IMG/VR virus record: IMGVR_UViG_3300023184_003118
Location: 1-48,411 of that record
Length of the DNA: 48,411 nt
Strand: one strand, 5' to 3'
Source: a virus
This document shows, piece after piece, positions 1 through 7,382 of this stretch. Under the pieces are notes generated by a model. That model was not told the DNA's origin. It saw only the letters and a list, made by a program, of their open reading frames with translations, and did not search any database. Position numbers and translations under genes: made by a program. Numbering within the stretch: the first letter of the stretch is position 1; each line of letters opens with the position of its first letter.

Positions 1-544
1 TACAGTATTTGATTCTATTCAATCTATTAACCAAATAGTCATTAAGTCTATCTTCATTAACAGTTAAAAGGAAAATCAACTTGGTAGAGTAATTACCATC
101 CATGATAGAAAGCAACTCTTGTTGATTTTCTTGTTTAGAATACATTTTTTCAAACTCATCTAAAAAGATGATACATTCTCCTAATTTAGGCGAAGTGATA
201 AAATCTATGAAATCACTTCCTTGAAATACTTCATTGATGATAATTACTGGCAATTCAGAATCCATACAGAATTTCTGTGCAGTGATTGTCTTTCCAGAAC
301 CTTTAACTCCTGCTAGAAGAATACCTAAATTCTTTGAAGAGTTTGTTTTCCAAGACGTCAACCATCTTTTGATAATAGATTGATCTCCATAAATTTTCTT
401 TGGGAGAACGAAAGCATCTTTCCTTTCTAGAAAATATCCTTCTCTAGGATCAAATTTCAAAAGATAATTACCTTTTGGTAAGGTAGTAAAAGTGTCTGTG
501 ATGTTGGCAAATGAATACTTTGTGCCTGATTGAATTACGCTCAT
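1..544 (-). CDS. AAA+ ATPase, C-terminus cut by window edge
   Basis: The first 181 residues are visible, starting at the ATG at 544-542 (protein begins MSVIQSG). A Walker A motif GVKGSGKT is followed by a Walker B motif CIIFLDEFE and a sensor-1-like LLTVNED segment, so this is an AAA+ ATPase. About 75 residues precede the ATPase core. Proteins of this type occur in many large phages and act as remodelling or unfolding motors, but the substrate cannot be inferred. The gene runs off the left edge, so the C-terminal lid is not seen. A promoter-like motif lies just upstream (571-597). AAA+ membership is secure; the specific role is unknown. Confidence 0.85.
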   Translation of the reverse strand, partial: MSVIQSGTKYSFANITDTFTTLPKGNYLLKFDPREGYFLERKDAFVLPKKIYGDQSIIKRWLTSWKTNSSKNLGILLAGVKGSGKTITAQKFCMDSELPVIIINEVFQGSDFIDFITSPKLGECIIFLDEFEKMYSKQENQQELLSIMDGNYSTKLIFLLTVNEDRLNDYLVNRLNRIKYC

Positions 545-564
545 TATTTGTTAATTTTTAATTG

Positions 565-597
565 GATATAAATATAAGATATTCTTTTGATTGATCC
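565..597 (-). promoter_or_regulatory. Putative phage promoter motif
   Basis: Read on the minus strand the gap holds TTAGGATC, then AAAAGAATATCTTATATTTA, about 20 bases before the ATG of the AAA+ gene. The same arrangement (TTAGG-T-TC, about 11 bases, then TTAT-n-TTTA) recurs in other operon leaders of this window. TAnnTTTA resembles the Bacteroidota -7 element TAnnTTTG. Promoter function is inferred from recurrence and position. Confidence 0.5.
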
Positions 598-1199
598 TAA
601 CTCATGTATAACAAAGTAGGATTATTTTTTTGAATGTCAATGTCTGGATATTTTTCTGAAAAAGTCGTTACATTAAAAGGAGATGTAATTAAATGACATC
701 CATTCTTTGTTGGTACAATCGCAATTAACTTTGACGGATCTAAAGCTTTTGTAATTGGTTCGCAATGATGATTGATATGAGCTAACATCAAAGGAGATAC
801 ATTGAATTGATCTACACCGTCTAAATCAATTATCCATCTTTTATTTTTTTCTTTTATGAAAGAACCGCATACTGAATCATATGCATTTTTAATAGATTTG
901 AAATCTTGATTAGACATTTGATCTATTATCTTCTTTAATACTTGAAGAGATAATTGCTCATAACTTCTTCTATTCAAATTGATATAGGCTCGAGCATTGT
1001 GAAACTCGCATAGATTAATGATCTCTGGCATTTTGGAATCTAAATACTCTATGGAACCTATGTAATAAGTTTTTACTGTATATGAATTAGATCCTAACTC
1101 AGGATTTTCTTTTTTACGTTTTAAAACTTGTAAATGATAAAACTCATCTTCCGATTTGAATTTCAGCAACGTTTTAATTAAATTTATATTATTTATCAT
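597..1199 (-). CDS. Hypothetical protein, possible primase-fold (AEP-like) domain
   Basis: A 200-residue protein without a signal peptide or membrane segment. The second half contains WIIDLDG (D125, D127), then a predicted strand IAIVPTKNGCHLITSPF with H169, and later PDIDI near 185-189. This order of an hhhDhD motif, an x-H motif and a further acidic strand is reminiscent of archaeo-eukaryotic primase (AEP) folds. The protein is small and the match is by eye only, so it could be an unrelated or inactivated fold. It sits two bases after the next gene upstream and probably shares its transcript. I do not recognise a named family. Confidence 0.6.
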   Translation of the reverse strand: MINNINLIKTLLKFKSEDEFYHLQVLKRKKENPELGSNSYTVKTYYIGSIEYLDSKMPEIINLCEFHNARAYINLNRRSYEQLSLQVLKKIIDQMSNQDFKSIKNAYDSVCGSFIKEKNKRWIIDLDGVDQFNVSPLMLAHINHHCEPITKALDPSKLIAIVPTKNGCHLITSPFNVTTFSEKYPDIDIQKNNPTLLYMS

Positions 1200-1202
1200 G
1201 AT

Positions 1203-1586
1203 TTAAATTAATTCAAATTTGGTTAATGTATCTCTTCTCTCTTCTTTGTTAATAGATAATAAATAATTCTTAACATTTCTAATAATAGTCTTACTGTAAA
1301 TTTGATTAAGAGCATCTAGGGATATTGTTTTCTTTACAATCTGAGTTGGATCACTTTTCAATCTTCCATTTTTATAATCACTAATTGCAGTAAGTATTAC
1401 ATTTTTGTACCCACTATTACCATCAACTAAATTAATAGTGTGCTCGGTATATTGTCCATTGATTATAATTCTAAGGCGATGTACTTTCTGTGCTTTACCA
1501 TAAGTTATAACATACTCATCATAGCCTGAATGAACAAATCCTGATTCTGTTTGTTCATATTTTGCAACTTTAAATTGATTTTTCAT
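1203..1586 (-). CDS. Hypothetical protein
   Basis: A 127-residue soluble protein of unknown function. Its start overlaps the stop of the SWIM-finger gene as TAATG at 1584-1588, indicating translational coupling. The first half is rich in beta-type segments (VITYGKAQKVHRLRIIING) and the C-terminal part is basic and helical. No catalytic motif or membrane segment is visible. Confidence 0.7.
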   Translation of the reverse strand: MKNQFKVAKYEQTESGFVHSGYDEYVITYGKAQKVHRLRIIINGQYTEHTINLVDGNSGYKNVILTAISDYKNGRLKSDPTQIVKKTISLDALNQIYSKTIIRNVKNYLLSINKEERRDTLTKFELI

Positions 1587-1903
1587 TATTTCTTTAATGC
1601 TATAATATGTTTACAATCTCCTCGCTTAAATGCTTTGGCAGGGCAACTACAAGTCCAATCTCCATCAGGATATCTATTTACTTGATAAACAACTCCGGGT
1701 CTTGAACCAGGAACTTTCCATTCTGTCTGCTCTTGAATAACTTTTTCAGCCTTAACAGGTTCAACATAATCAAAACGAACATCTTCAATTTTTGTTCCGT
1801 CTGGAACTAAATGCCATCCTGGGCAGACATAAGTCCCTGTCAATGTTTTAGCAATGCCAAAACGAGTACCAAAAGCTGTCTTTGTGAAAGGAATGGTTAT
1901 CAT
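1586..1903 (-). CDS. SWIM zinc-finger protein
   Basis: A 105-residue protein whose C-terminus carries WTCSCPAKAFKRGDCKHI. This fits the SWIM zinc-binding pattern CxC-(n)-CxH with C85, C87, C97 and H99. SWIM domains bind DNA or protein partners in proteins such as MuDR transposases and Zswim ubiquitin ligases. The N-terminal 60 residues have no clear motif. It is coupled to its downstream neighbour through a TAATG overlap. The SWIM motif is clear; the biological role is not. Confidence 0.75.
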   Translation of the reverse strand: MITIPFTKTAFGTRFGIAKTLTGTYVCPGWHLVPDGTKIEDVRFDYVEPVKAEKVIQEQTEWKVPGSRPGVVYQVNRYPDGDWTCSCPAKAFKRGDCKHIIALKK

Positions 1904-1904
1904 A

Positions 1905-2120
1905 TTAAAATAATTGGCTATGAAGTGTCATAGATACAAACTCACCATCTTGACTCAATTCATCTAATTCTAACTCTGTCAATGCTACGCCATCATAATC
2001 TGCAGCTACAATATAAGCATCACAAAATTTTGGATAATCTTCAAAATCTATACCTCCTATTACTACATTTTCTAATTTTGAATAATCAATTTTACTACCG
2101 TCAAATTCCATAATTTCCAT
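1905..2120 (-). CDS. Small acidic hypothetical protein
   Basis: A 71-residue acidic protein with the signature GGIDFEDYPKFCDAYIVAADYDG followed by an E/D-rich helix. It looks like a member of a small phage protein group with a conserved ID-x-x-DYP core, but no function is known to me. Translation could start at M1 (2120) or at M4. It is the first gene after a promoter-like motif at 2127-2165 and a hairpin at 2182-2215, so it probably opens a transcription unit running to at least 1203. Confidence 0.65.
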   Translation of the reverse strand: MEIMEFDGSKIDYSKLENVVIGGIDFEDYPKFCDAYIVAADYDGVALTELELDELSQDGEFVSMTLHSQLF

Positions 2121-2126
2121 TTTTTA

Positions 2127-2165
2127 ATTTCTATACATAAAGATAAGAATAAAATCAATAAGAAC
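2127..2165 (-). promoter_or_regulatory. Putative phage promoter motif (long variant)
   Basis: The minus strand reads GGTTCTTATTGATTTTATT and then CTTATCTTTATGTATAG, directly before the ATG at 2120. The CTTATCTTTATGTATAG block is identical at 8092-8110 and 10291-10310, in each case just upstream of a start codon. Promoter function is inferred from this recurrence. Confidence 0.55.
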
Positions 2166-2181
2166 CAAATAAATAGTAGAA

Positions 2182-2215
2182 AATCTGAGCAAGGTAGCGA
2201 CACTTTACTCAGACT
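2182..2215 (-). terminator. Probable intrinsic terminator hairpin in a structured intergenic stretch
   Basis: On the minus strand AGTCTGAG (2215-2208) pairs with CTCAGATT (2189-2182), one G-U pair included. The loop can itself form AAG-GT/AC-CTT pairs, and a short T-run follows. It lies about 57 bases after the stop of the gene ending at 2272 and just before the next promoter motif, which fits a terminator. The stretch 2216-2271 has further short inverted repeats (TGCC/GGCA, CGG/CCG), so the gap may be a longer structured RNA. Confidence 0.5.
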
Positions 2216-2271
2216 ATCCTGACACCTGCCCGATGAAAAGCTGGCAACAATACCGGTCCTAAGCCGTTATA

Positions 2272-2607
2272 CTATCCTAAACTAACTGTTCGTTTTGTAA
2301 TATTAACTCCATGAGCCACAGACTCTTGCTTTTGAGCTTGTTGCAATAATTTAATTGCAGCTGCTAAAGTTTTCAATGTAGGCTCTTGCATAAATTTAGA
2401 GTTAGCTTCAATACCTGAATAGAAGTTTTCAAAGATATCATTAAAGTCACTAATGGTCATCATACCATCAGCTTCTTGAAGTTTAGATTGCTTTTCGTTA
2501 TATGCTTTTTGAATATCTTCTAATGTAGGAAGAGCTTTACCGAAAGATCTTTCATTACGCTCCCACGCATATCCTTCAAGTAATGATTTTAATGTAGTCT
2601 TTGCCAT
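2272..2607 (-). CDS. Hypothetical helical protein
   Basis: A 111-residue, largely alpha-helical soluble protein beginning MAKTTLKSLLEGYAWERN. It contains a helical stretch (ISDFNDIFENFYSGIEANSKFM) and a C-terminal helix rich in Q and K. The opening resembles short N-terminal segments of other small phage proteins that begin with lysine/leucine-rich helices. No enzymatic motif is present. It is preceded by an ATATTTATATTAAA promoter-like element at 2618-2635 and followed by a hairpin. Confidence 0.7.
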   Translation of the reverse strand: MAKTTLKSLLEGYAWERNERSFGKALPTLEDIQKAYNEKQSKLQEADGMMTISDFNDIFENFYSGIEANSKFMQEPTLKTLAAAIKLLQQAQKQESVAHGVNITKRTVSLG

Positions 2608-2634
2608 TGTGTTTTATTTTAATATAAATATGTA

Positions 2635-3120
2635 TTAAGTAAATAAAACTGATATTGGCACTGTATGAGGCTTACCAGGTTCAAACTTAAATTGTAATAA
2701 CAAATCGCCATTGTGATTAACAGTAGCAAAGTCTGATATATCTTGATTCACTAATTTCTTAGTCACGAAATATCTTAACTCATTTAAATCGTAATAAATA
2801 TACTGTTTCATATAAGCATTAGTATGATATATCCTATCAGCTTTTGAAGTAAAGAACCAACCTGCCTTTCCATTAGCTTCTAATTCTATTTTAAATGCGT
2901 AGAACTCTGGGGTGATGTAGAGGTTGTTTTTCACGTCTAAAGTAAATTCTCTTCTCCAACCATCTTTGGAAATTCCAAAATCAATTCCTTGAGTTTGCTG
3001 AACCATATCCAATCTATAATCAGATACTTTATATTGTTTCTTTAATATATCTAGCATAAAGATCTCTCCAGCTTCTCCTTTAGCTCCTACAGCTCCAAAT
3101 CTTGTTGTTAATTGTCCCAT
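2635..3120 (-). CDS. PD-(D/E)XK-like nuclease or resolvase-type protein
   Basis: A 161-residue protein with motifs in PD-(D/E)XK order: a helix with acidic residues KGEAGEIFMLDILKK (E16, E19), a strand QGIDFGI (D47), then FTLDVKNNLY (D62-V-K64). This is the core arrangement of restriction endonuclease-like folds such as Holliday junction resolvases and repair nucleases. The C-terminal half is beta-rich without recognisable domains. Catalytic activity is plausible since E, D and D-x-K are all present, but family assignment is by motif only. It is one of a run of short, tightly spaced genes. Confidence 0.6.
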   Translation of the reverse strand: MGQLTTRFGAVGAKGEAGEIFMLDILKKQYKVSDYRLDMVQQTQGIDFGISKDGWRREFTLDVKNNLYITPEFYAFKIELEANGKAGWFFTSKADRIYHTNAYMKQYIYYDLNELRYFVTKKLVNQDISDFATVNHNGDLLLQFKFEPGKPHTVPISVLFT

Positions 3121-3122
3121 AA

Positions 3123-3335
3123 CTATTTAATATTTTCTTTAATGTGAACATCCCACGCTTTATTCATTTCATCTAATTTATCAGCTACTAATCTTAAAGC
3201 GTATGAACTCCAATATCCTGAGCCTGAAGGATAAAATCCAAAGTATCCATCATCTTCAACTACAAAGACTCCTATTTCTTTTTTATTGAAGTACACTGTA
3301 TGCACTCCATCTATAACGTAATTTGTTTCTATCAT
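3123..3335 (-). CDS. Small hypothetical protein
   Basis: The preferred start is the ATG at 3335-3333 (MIETNYVIDG), giving 70 residues. It overlaps the stop of the membrane-protein gene as ATGA, the coupling seen elsewhere here; an upstream ATG at 3383 would force a 52-base overlap. The protein is beta-rich and aromatic (VYFNKKEIGVFVVEDDGYFG, YWSSYAL), soluble, and of unknown function. Confidence 0.65.
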   Translation of the reverse strand: MIETNYVIDGVHTVYFNKKEIGVFVVEDDGYFGFYPSGSGYWSSYALRLVADKLDEMNKAWDVHIKENIK

Positions 3336-3673
3336 TTCCACAATAATTGAACTCCTAATATACAAACTGATAATCCTAAACAAACTAGAGTTTTTGTAGT
3401 AAGCGGTTCTCTAAACCAAGACCAAGACATTACTGTAAATACAATTGCACCGACAGCAAATCCTATAAGTCTAGAAGGCCACTTCTCTCCGTCATAGGCT
3501 AACACTAAATGTTTAACTGAAAATATATAAAGTAATGAAATAGGAATTCCTCCTATACATGCTACTATGAGTGGATGTTCTTTCATCCAGTCCCATTTAA
3601 ACTGACCTTGCAGTTGTACGAATGTCAATCCTTGAGCGATGACAGCGTAGATAATTCCTAAAATAAAATTCAT
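3332..3673 (-). CDS. Four-helix membrane protein, DMT/EamA-like
   Basis: A 113-residue protein with four hydrophobic segments at roughly 1-20, 34-56, 68-86 and 92-112. The size and layout resemble half of a DMT/EamA transporter or a small multidrug resistance protein. The last helix, LVCLGLSVCILGVQLL, is typical of such proteins. No charged residue within helix 1 supports drug/proton exchange. Inner-membrane location is likely; transport function is only a suggestion. The stop overlaps the next start by ATGA. Confidence 0.65.
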   Translation of the reverse strand: MNFILGIIYAVIAQGLTFVQLQGQFKWDWMKEHPLIVACIGGIPISLLYIFSVKHLVLAYDGEKWPSRLIGFAVGAIVFTVMSWSWFREPLTTKTLVCLGLSVCILGVQLLWK

Positions 3674-3733
3674 ATATTACTTCTTTAATTAAAGTAAATA
3701 TATGAATTTCATTTGTAAGAATTAAATAATTTA

Positions 3734-4837
3734 TTATTTACCTTCCTGTGTAGCGTATTTTATTCCCATAATTGTACCAACTATAGAAAAAGCGTTGGTT
3801 AATAGTACACTAAACATATTTGACCAAGTTGAGCCAATAATTTGAGTGTCTTTACCTGTAAGCATCGCCAACCAATATAACACCGTTGTTACAATGCCAA
3901 CTCCTACTATAACATCTAAAGCACACTTAACAATTATTTTTATTAACTCATTTTGACTCTTTTTCAATACTACATCTAAATCATTTACAGCAGCATCCTT
4001 TTCTAATTCTATTGAATTTTTAAGTTTTTCAGTGTTTTCAAGTTCAATTGTTAAATTCTTTGTAAGCTCATCTATTTTCTTTTTACTATTTACAGCTTCA
4101 GTAACATCAGTAGCGATTTTAACTACCTCAGTAATGCTTCCTTTGCTATCAAACACAGGATTATAAGTTGCTTGTAAATAAACAATAGTGTTATCTACTT
4201 TTCTTCTTTCAAATATTCCGTCAAAGAATGTACCTTTTCTTAAATTCTCCCAAAACTTAACATACTCATCAGACTTTGAATATTCATAGCTTACAAAAAT
4301 ACTATGATGCTTTCCAATGACTTTATCTTTTTCATTGGATTTGTAACCCATAGTTTCTAAAAATATAGAATTTGCATCTGTTATAAATCCATCAGTATTA
4401 AAACTAATTAAAGCAGTGCTTCGGTTGATTGCATCTATTTGCTTTTTGCTATCGACAATTGATGTAATGTCGGTAGCAATTTTCATTATTTTAGTAATCT
4501 TACCATCTTCATTGAAAATAGGATTGTAAGTTGCTTGAAGATTTATAAGACTTCTGTCTTTTCTTCTTCTTTCAAATTCGCCTTGATAATGCTTACCACT
4601 TCTTAATATATCCCAAAACTTTTCATATTCAAGAGATCTTGCATATTCTTCACATACAAAAATACTATGATGTTTGCCAATAAGTTCATCGTGGTTACCC
4701 ACTCCATACCCCATCGCTTCCAAGAAAATGTCATTAACTCCTAAGATAGTACCGCTAAGGTCAAAGTAAATAATAGCATTACTCCTATTAATTGCTTCGA
4801 GTCTACTTAATAACTCTTCTTTCGATAAGTTTTTCAT
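3734..4837 (-). CDS. Tandem PAS-domain protein with C-terminal membrane anchor
   Basis: A protein of 367 residues from the ATG at 4837-4835, chosen because it falls two bases after the preceding stop; an upstream ATG at 4879 would overlap that gene by 41 bases. Two PAS domains lie at about 16-126 and 136-246. They are close copies: both carry IGKHHSIFV, a FERR segment and an LQATYNP core, ending in IATDIT or IATDVT. A coiled coil (about 250-296) leads to two membrane helices (about 301-326 and 340-359). PAS domains of this kind, as in BdlA-like chemotaxis proteins, bind flavin, haem or small ligands. There is no kinase, cyclase or MCP output domain, so the membrane part may itself be the output. 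It follows a holin-like two-helix protein. Confidence 0.85.
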   Translation of the reverse strand: MKNLSKEELLSRLEAINRSNAIIYFDLSGTILGVNDIFLEAMGYGVGNHDELIGKHHSIFVCEEYARSLEYEKFWDILRSGKHYQGEFERRRKDRSLINLQATYNPIFNEDGKITKIMKIATDITSIVDSKKQIDAINRSTALISFNTDGFITDANSIFLETMGYKSNEKDKVIGKHHSIFVSYEYSKSDEYVKFWENLRKGTFFDGIFERRKVDNTIVYLQATYNPVFDSKGSITEVVKIATDVTEAVNSKKKIDELTKNLTIELENTEKLKNSIELEKDAAVNDLDVVLKKSQNELIKIIVKCALDVIVGVGIVTTVLYWLAMLTGKDTQIIGSTWSNMFSVLLTNAFSIVGTIMGIKYATQEGK

Positions 4838-4838
4838 T

Positions 4839-5087
4839 TTATTCGTTGCTAGACTTGTTTCCTCCTCTAAAACCTGCAAATTTTTCGATAACGTCTGGAA
4901 GGAATGAACCTAAAGTAATATACATAAATGAATCAAAGATGTATTCATTTAATTTTAGCTCTTTACCTAAATAACCTGTTACAAGATCGACAACGATTGT
5001 GCCAACCATTACTGCAAATGACAAAAATCCAATTACAGTTTTTTCATTGTAGTCATTTGATTTTTTAAAAATTTGGAAGAATCCCAT
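4839..5087 (-). CDS. Two-helix membrane protein, holin-like
   Basis: An 82-residue protein with a short basic N-terminus (MGFFQIFKKSNDYNEK), two hydrophobic segments at about 17-38 and 50-68, and a charged C-terminus. Size and topology match small phage holins, but many other phage membrane proteins look the same. It ends two bases before the tandem-PAS membrane protein, so the two are probably co-translated and may work together in the inner membrane. Holin identity is an inference. Confidence 0.6.
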   Translation of the reverse strand: MGFFQIFKKSNDYNEKTVIGFLSFAVMVGTIVVDLVTGYLGKELKLNEYIFDSFMYITLGSFLPDVIEKFAGFRGGNKSSNE

Positions 5088-5205
5088 AATATATAATTGT
5101 TTAAAGTTAAACTAAATTTAGAAACTTATTACAAAACAATTACATCAACTTTTAAATAAATATAAGTATCTAGCGAAAAACCAGTACCTTTCGATCATGA
5201 AAATA

Positions 5206-5221
5206 CCCCGTTAATACGGGG
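5206..5221 (-). terminator. Intrinsic terminator hairpin
   Basis: CCCCGT and ACGGGG form a perfect 6-bp GC-rich stem with a TAAT loop, 14 bases downstream of the exonuclease stop at 5236. On the minus strand it is followed by TATTTTC. It is the most GC-rich hairpin in the gaps. The remaining gap (5088-5205) holds an AT-rich element at about 5150-5170 resembling the promoter motif and nothing else I can name. Confidence 0.75.
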
Positions 5222-5235
5222 CACTTCAAAATAAT

Positions 5236-5859
5236 TTAATATTTTTTTCTTAAGACTTCAATTACATCCCAAGCGTCTTCCAAAGCATTATGAGTTACGA
5301 GTCCTTGTATACCAGCTCTCTCTTTGCATTTGTTAAGGTTTGGCACTTCCGTATCCGCTTTCCAATCCACATATAAGATTGCTGGATCTAAAACTCTTTG
5401 TTTAATTCGAATTGCTTGTTTCCAACGAGGCAATCTTTCTAAAAAGAGTTTATCAAAGGTTGAAAAGTTCTTTCCGGCACATGTAATAGTTACTGGCTTC
5501 ATTGAAGATGCTATTTCTGAAGTCTCTGCTATTCCATTTTCATACAGAAATCTATAAAATGCTGCTACTACATTTTCCGGATACCAAAATGTCATACCCG
5601 TGTTAGCTTCTAATTCAGCTCTAGTAGTTTCTGTTTTAGGTTCCATATAAGAACCAATGTCTGCAATCAACTCTGCATTCATTGTAATTGCTCTAGGAGA
5701 CCCATATAATTCATGGCGCAATATCGCTGCATGGAATTTAGGACATTCTTCATAAGGCAATGGATTGGCAGAGTCTTCTATAATTGCTCCAATAGAAAGC
5801 ACATTACATATTTCAGGATCTAATCCGGTAGTTTCAATATCAATTGAGATGTATTTCAT
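5236..5859 (-). CDS. DnaQ-like 3'-5' exonuclease (DEDDh)
   Basis: A 207-residue protein opening with ISIDIETTGLDP (ExoI, D7 and E9) and ending with HNALEDAWDVIEVL (H190, D195), the ExoIII signature of the DEDDh class. This class includes the epsilon proofreading subunit, oligoribonuclease and RNase T. As PolB in this window has its own exonuclease domain, this enzyme more likely acts on RNA or in repair or host nucleic acid degradation. The middle contains TCAGKNFSTFDKLFLERL, matching the ExoII region. A terminator hairpin follows the stop. Confidence 0.85.
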   Translation of the reverse strand: MKYISIDIETTGLDPEICNVLSIGAIIEDSANPLPYEECPKFHAAILRHELYGSPRAITMNAELIADIGSYMEPKTETTRAELEANTGMTFWYPENVVAAFYRFLYENGIAETSEIASSMKPVTITCAGKNFSTFDKLFLERLPRWKQAIRIKQRVLDPAILYVDWKADTEVPNLNKCKERAGIQGLVTHNALEDAWDVIEVLRKKY

Positions 5860-5894
5860 GATCTTTAATTTTTCTTAATATAAGGATTTCTTTA

Positions 5895-6284
5895 TTAAAA
5901 TCCTAATTTCTCTCTACCTGTTTGCTTAATACCAGCTTCTCTCATTTTAGTCTCGTGAACTTTCTTAATTACATCTGCTGAATGATACCAAAAAGGAACT
6001 ACTCCTAAATCATAATCATAATATGGAAATATCAAAGAGAATTCTGGCTTCTGGAATTTACAAGCCTTTCCAGTAATTAATTTTAGCTTGATATACTCTT
6101 TGTCTACTCCACTTCTGTTATAACTCCAGCTAGAAGTATCTTCAACTAATTCAGGATTGGTGCCTAAAGCCTCAGATAGATCTTTATCCGAGACTGTTAG
6201 TTTACCAAATTCAAAATAATTAATTGCTTCAACAATAAGTCCTATCAATAAAGCTAGGACTAAAAGGCAAATTAATACAATCAT
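5895..6284 (-). CDS. Membrane-anchored hypothetical protein
   Basis: A 129-residue protein with one N-terminal hydrophobic helix (MIVLICLLVLALLIGLIVEA) and a soluble remainder containing aromatic stretches (YYDYD, FWYHSAD). The helix lacks a clear signal-peptidase site, so it is probably an anchor. It starts seven bases after the SPFH lipoprotein gene stops, suggesting co-expression. Function unknown. Confidence 0.65.
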   Translation of the reverse strand: MIVLICLLVLALLIGLIVEAINYFEFGKLTVSDKDLSEALGTNPELVEDTSSWSYNRSGVDKEYIKLKLITGKACKFQKPEFSLIFPYYDYDLGVVPFWYHSADVIKKVHETKMREAGIKQTGREKLGF

Positions 6285-6290
6285 ACTATC

Positions 6291-7130
6291 TTATTTTAAA
6301 CCATACATTGTATTCGCGCCTGAAGCTAATTGAGTAGAAGGCAAAGCTCCATCCCATTTTTCAATCCATTGTTGTTGCAATAACATAGGAGTCAAAGTCG
6401 ATTGTCTTAATTTATTAGACTCTGCTTCTGCTCTAGCATTTGTTAACAATGCCTCTGCATTACCCTGAGCTGTCGCTACTTTAATTTTAGCTTGAGCCGT
6501 TGCTGTCTGCACCTGATTCTCTGCTGTCAAAGCTGCTTGTACTGCATTGTTTTTAGCGTTAATTGCATTTTTAAAGGAAGTTGGATATTCTAAATTAGAA
6601 GTAAATTGATTAACTATAAATCCTTCATGTTCTATTTGAGATGATAATAGTCTTCGCACTTCAACTTCAAACACTGCTCTGTTAGATATTAATTCTTCTG
6701 CTGTATATTTATTGGTTGCTAATCTAAATGCATCATAAATTGCAGTCTTTAAAAATCCTTCTTCTAACTCTGGCAGTGTACGTCTATATTTTGCAAAGAT
6801 AGAAGGTGCTTTATCAGCAGCTACTGAATAATTTAATATAGGAGATACTCTAAATTCAGACCCATCCTTTGTATTTACAGTGAAGGAATTATCTCCATCT
6901 TCTGTTTTCTTATACTCTTTGTGCTGGATATAAGTTGGAAACTCATAAACCTTTGTTGTGATAGGATTATAAAATACCCATCCTGTGCATGCTGTTACGT
7001 TATTCACTCCTTTTCCAGAGCCATACATATCAACTTTTACTCCTACATGTCCTGCATTGATCACGTCACATGAACTGAACATTGCGAAAATACCTACTAC
7101 TACTGCTACGATAACTAAAATTTTCTTCAT
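6291..7130 (-). CDS. SPFH/prohibitin-family lipoprotein
   Basis: A 279-residue protein with a signal sequence and lipobox MFSSC (C21), so probably lipidated and membrane-attached. The region 28-190 matches the SPFH (band 7/prohibitin) pattern with INAGHVGVKVDMYGSG, YNPITTKVYEFPTYIQ, a long charged helix and LSSQIEHEGFIVNQF. An alanine/glutamine-rich coiled coil (about 195-250, AENQVQTATAQAKIKVATAQ) follows, as in prohibitin-like oligomers. SPFH proteins scaffold membrane domains. In phages they might affect superinfection or membrane integrity during infection, but this is inference. It lies in a run of small membrane-protein genes. Confidence 0.85.
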   Translation of the reverse strand: MKKILVIVAVVVGIFAMFSSCDVINAGHVGVKVDMYGSGKGVNNVTACTGWVFYNPITTKVYEFPTYIQHKEYKKTEDGDNSFTVNTKDGSEFRVSPILNYSVAADKAPSIFAKYRRTLPELEEGFLKTAIYDAFRLATNKYTAEELISNRAVFEVEVRRLLSSQIEHEGFIVNQFTSNLEYPTSFKNAINAKNNAVQAALTAENQVQTATAQAKIKVATAQGNAEALLTNARAEAESNKLRQSTLTPMLLQQQWIEKWDGALPSTQLASGANTMYGLK

Positions 7131-7145
7131 TTTACTTGTTTTAAA

Positions 7146-7382
7146 TTAATTTAATTTTTCTTTTTCTTGTTGGTTAATTGGTGTTTCTAAATTTGGTTTT
7201 AATAATTTTACTGCATACACTCCTAAATACCCAAAAGCAACAAATGTAATTCCAAATGCTACTAAACCTAAATCAAATAGATATGTATCTGATTGATTCA
7301 TTAAATAGAATGATAAATCTAACAACTCTGCTAATCCTATCGCTACTAAAATTAATGCTAGTACTTCAATTACTTTTTTCAT
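7146..7382 (-). CDS. Small two-helix membrane protein
   Basis: A 78-residue protein with two hydrophobic segments (VIEVLALILVAIGLAELL at about 4-21 and LGLVAFGITFVAFGYLGVYA at about 38-57) and a charged tail. Its start shares a base with the stop of the next gene upstream (TAATG at 7380-7384). Function unknown; membrane location is likely. Confidence 0.65.
   Translation of the reverse strand: MKKVIEVLALILVAIGLAELLDLSFYLMNQSDTYLFDLGLVAFGITFVAFGYLGVYAVKLLKPNLETPINQQEKEKLN

Noticed and set aside
2166-2271. tRNA or hammerhead ribozyme in the structured gap
   Set aside because: No GTTC-A-type T-loop, no acceptor stem pairing, and no CTGATGA/GAAA core in proper order.
4792-4974. Plus-strand frame between the PAS and holin-like genes
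   Set aside because: It is antisense to two convincing genes and has no supporting motif.
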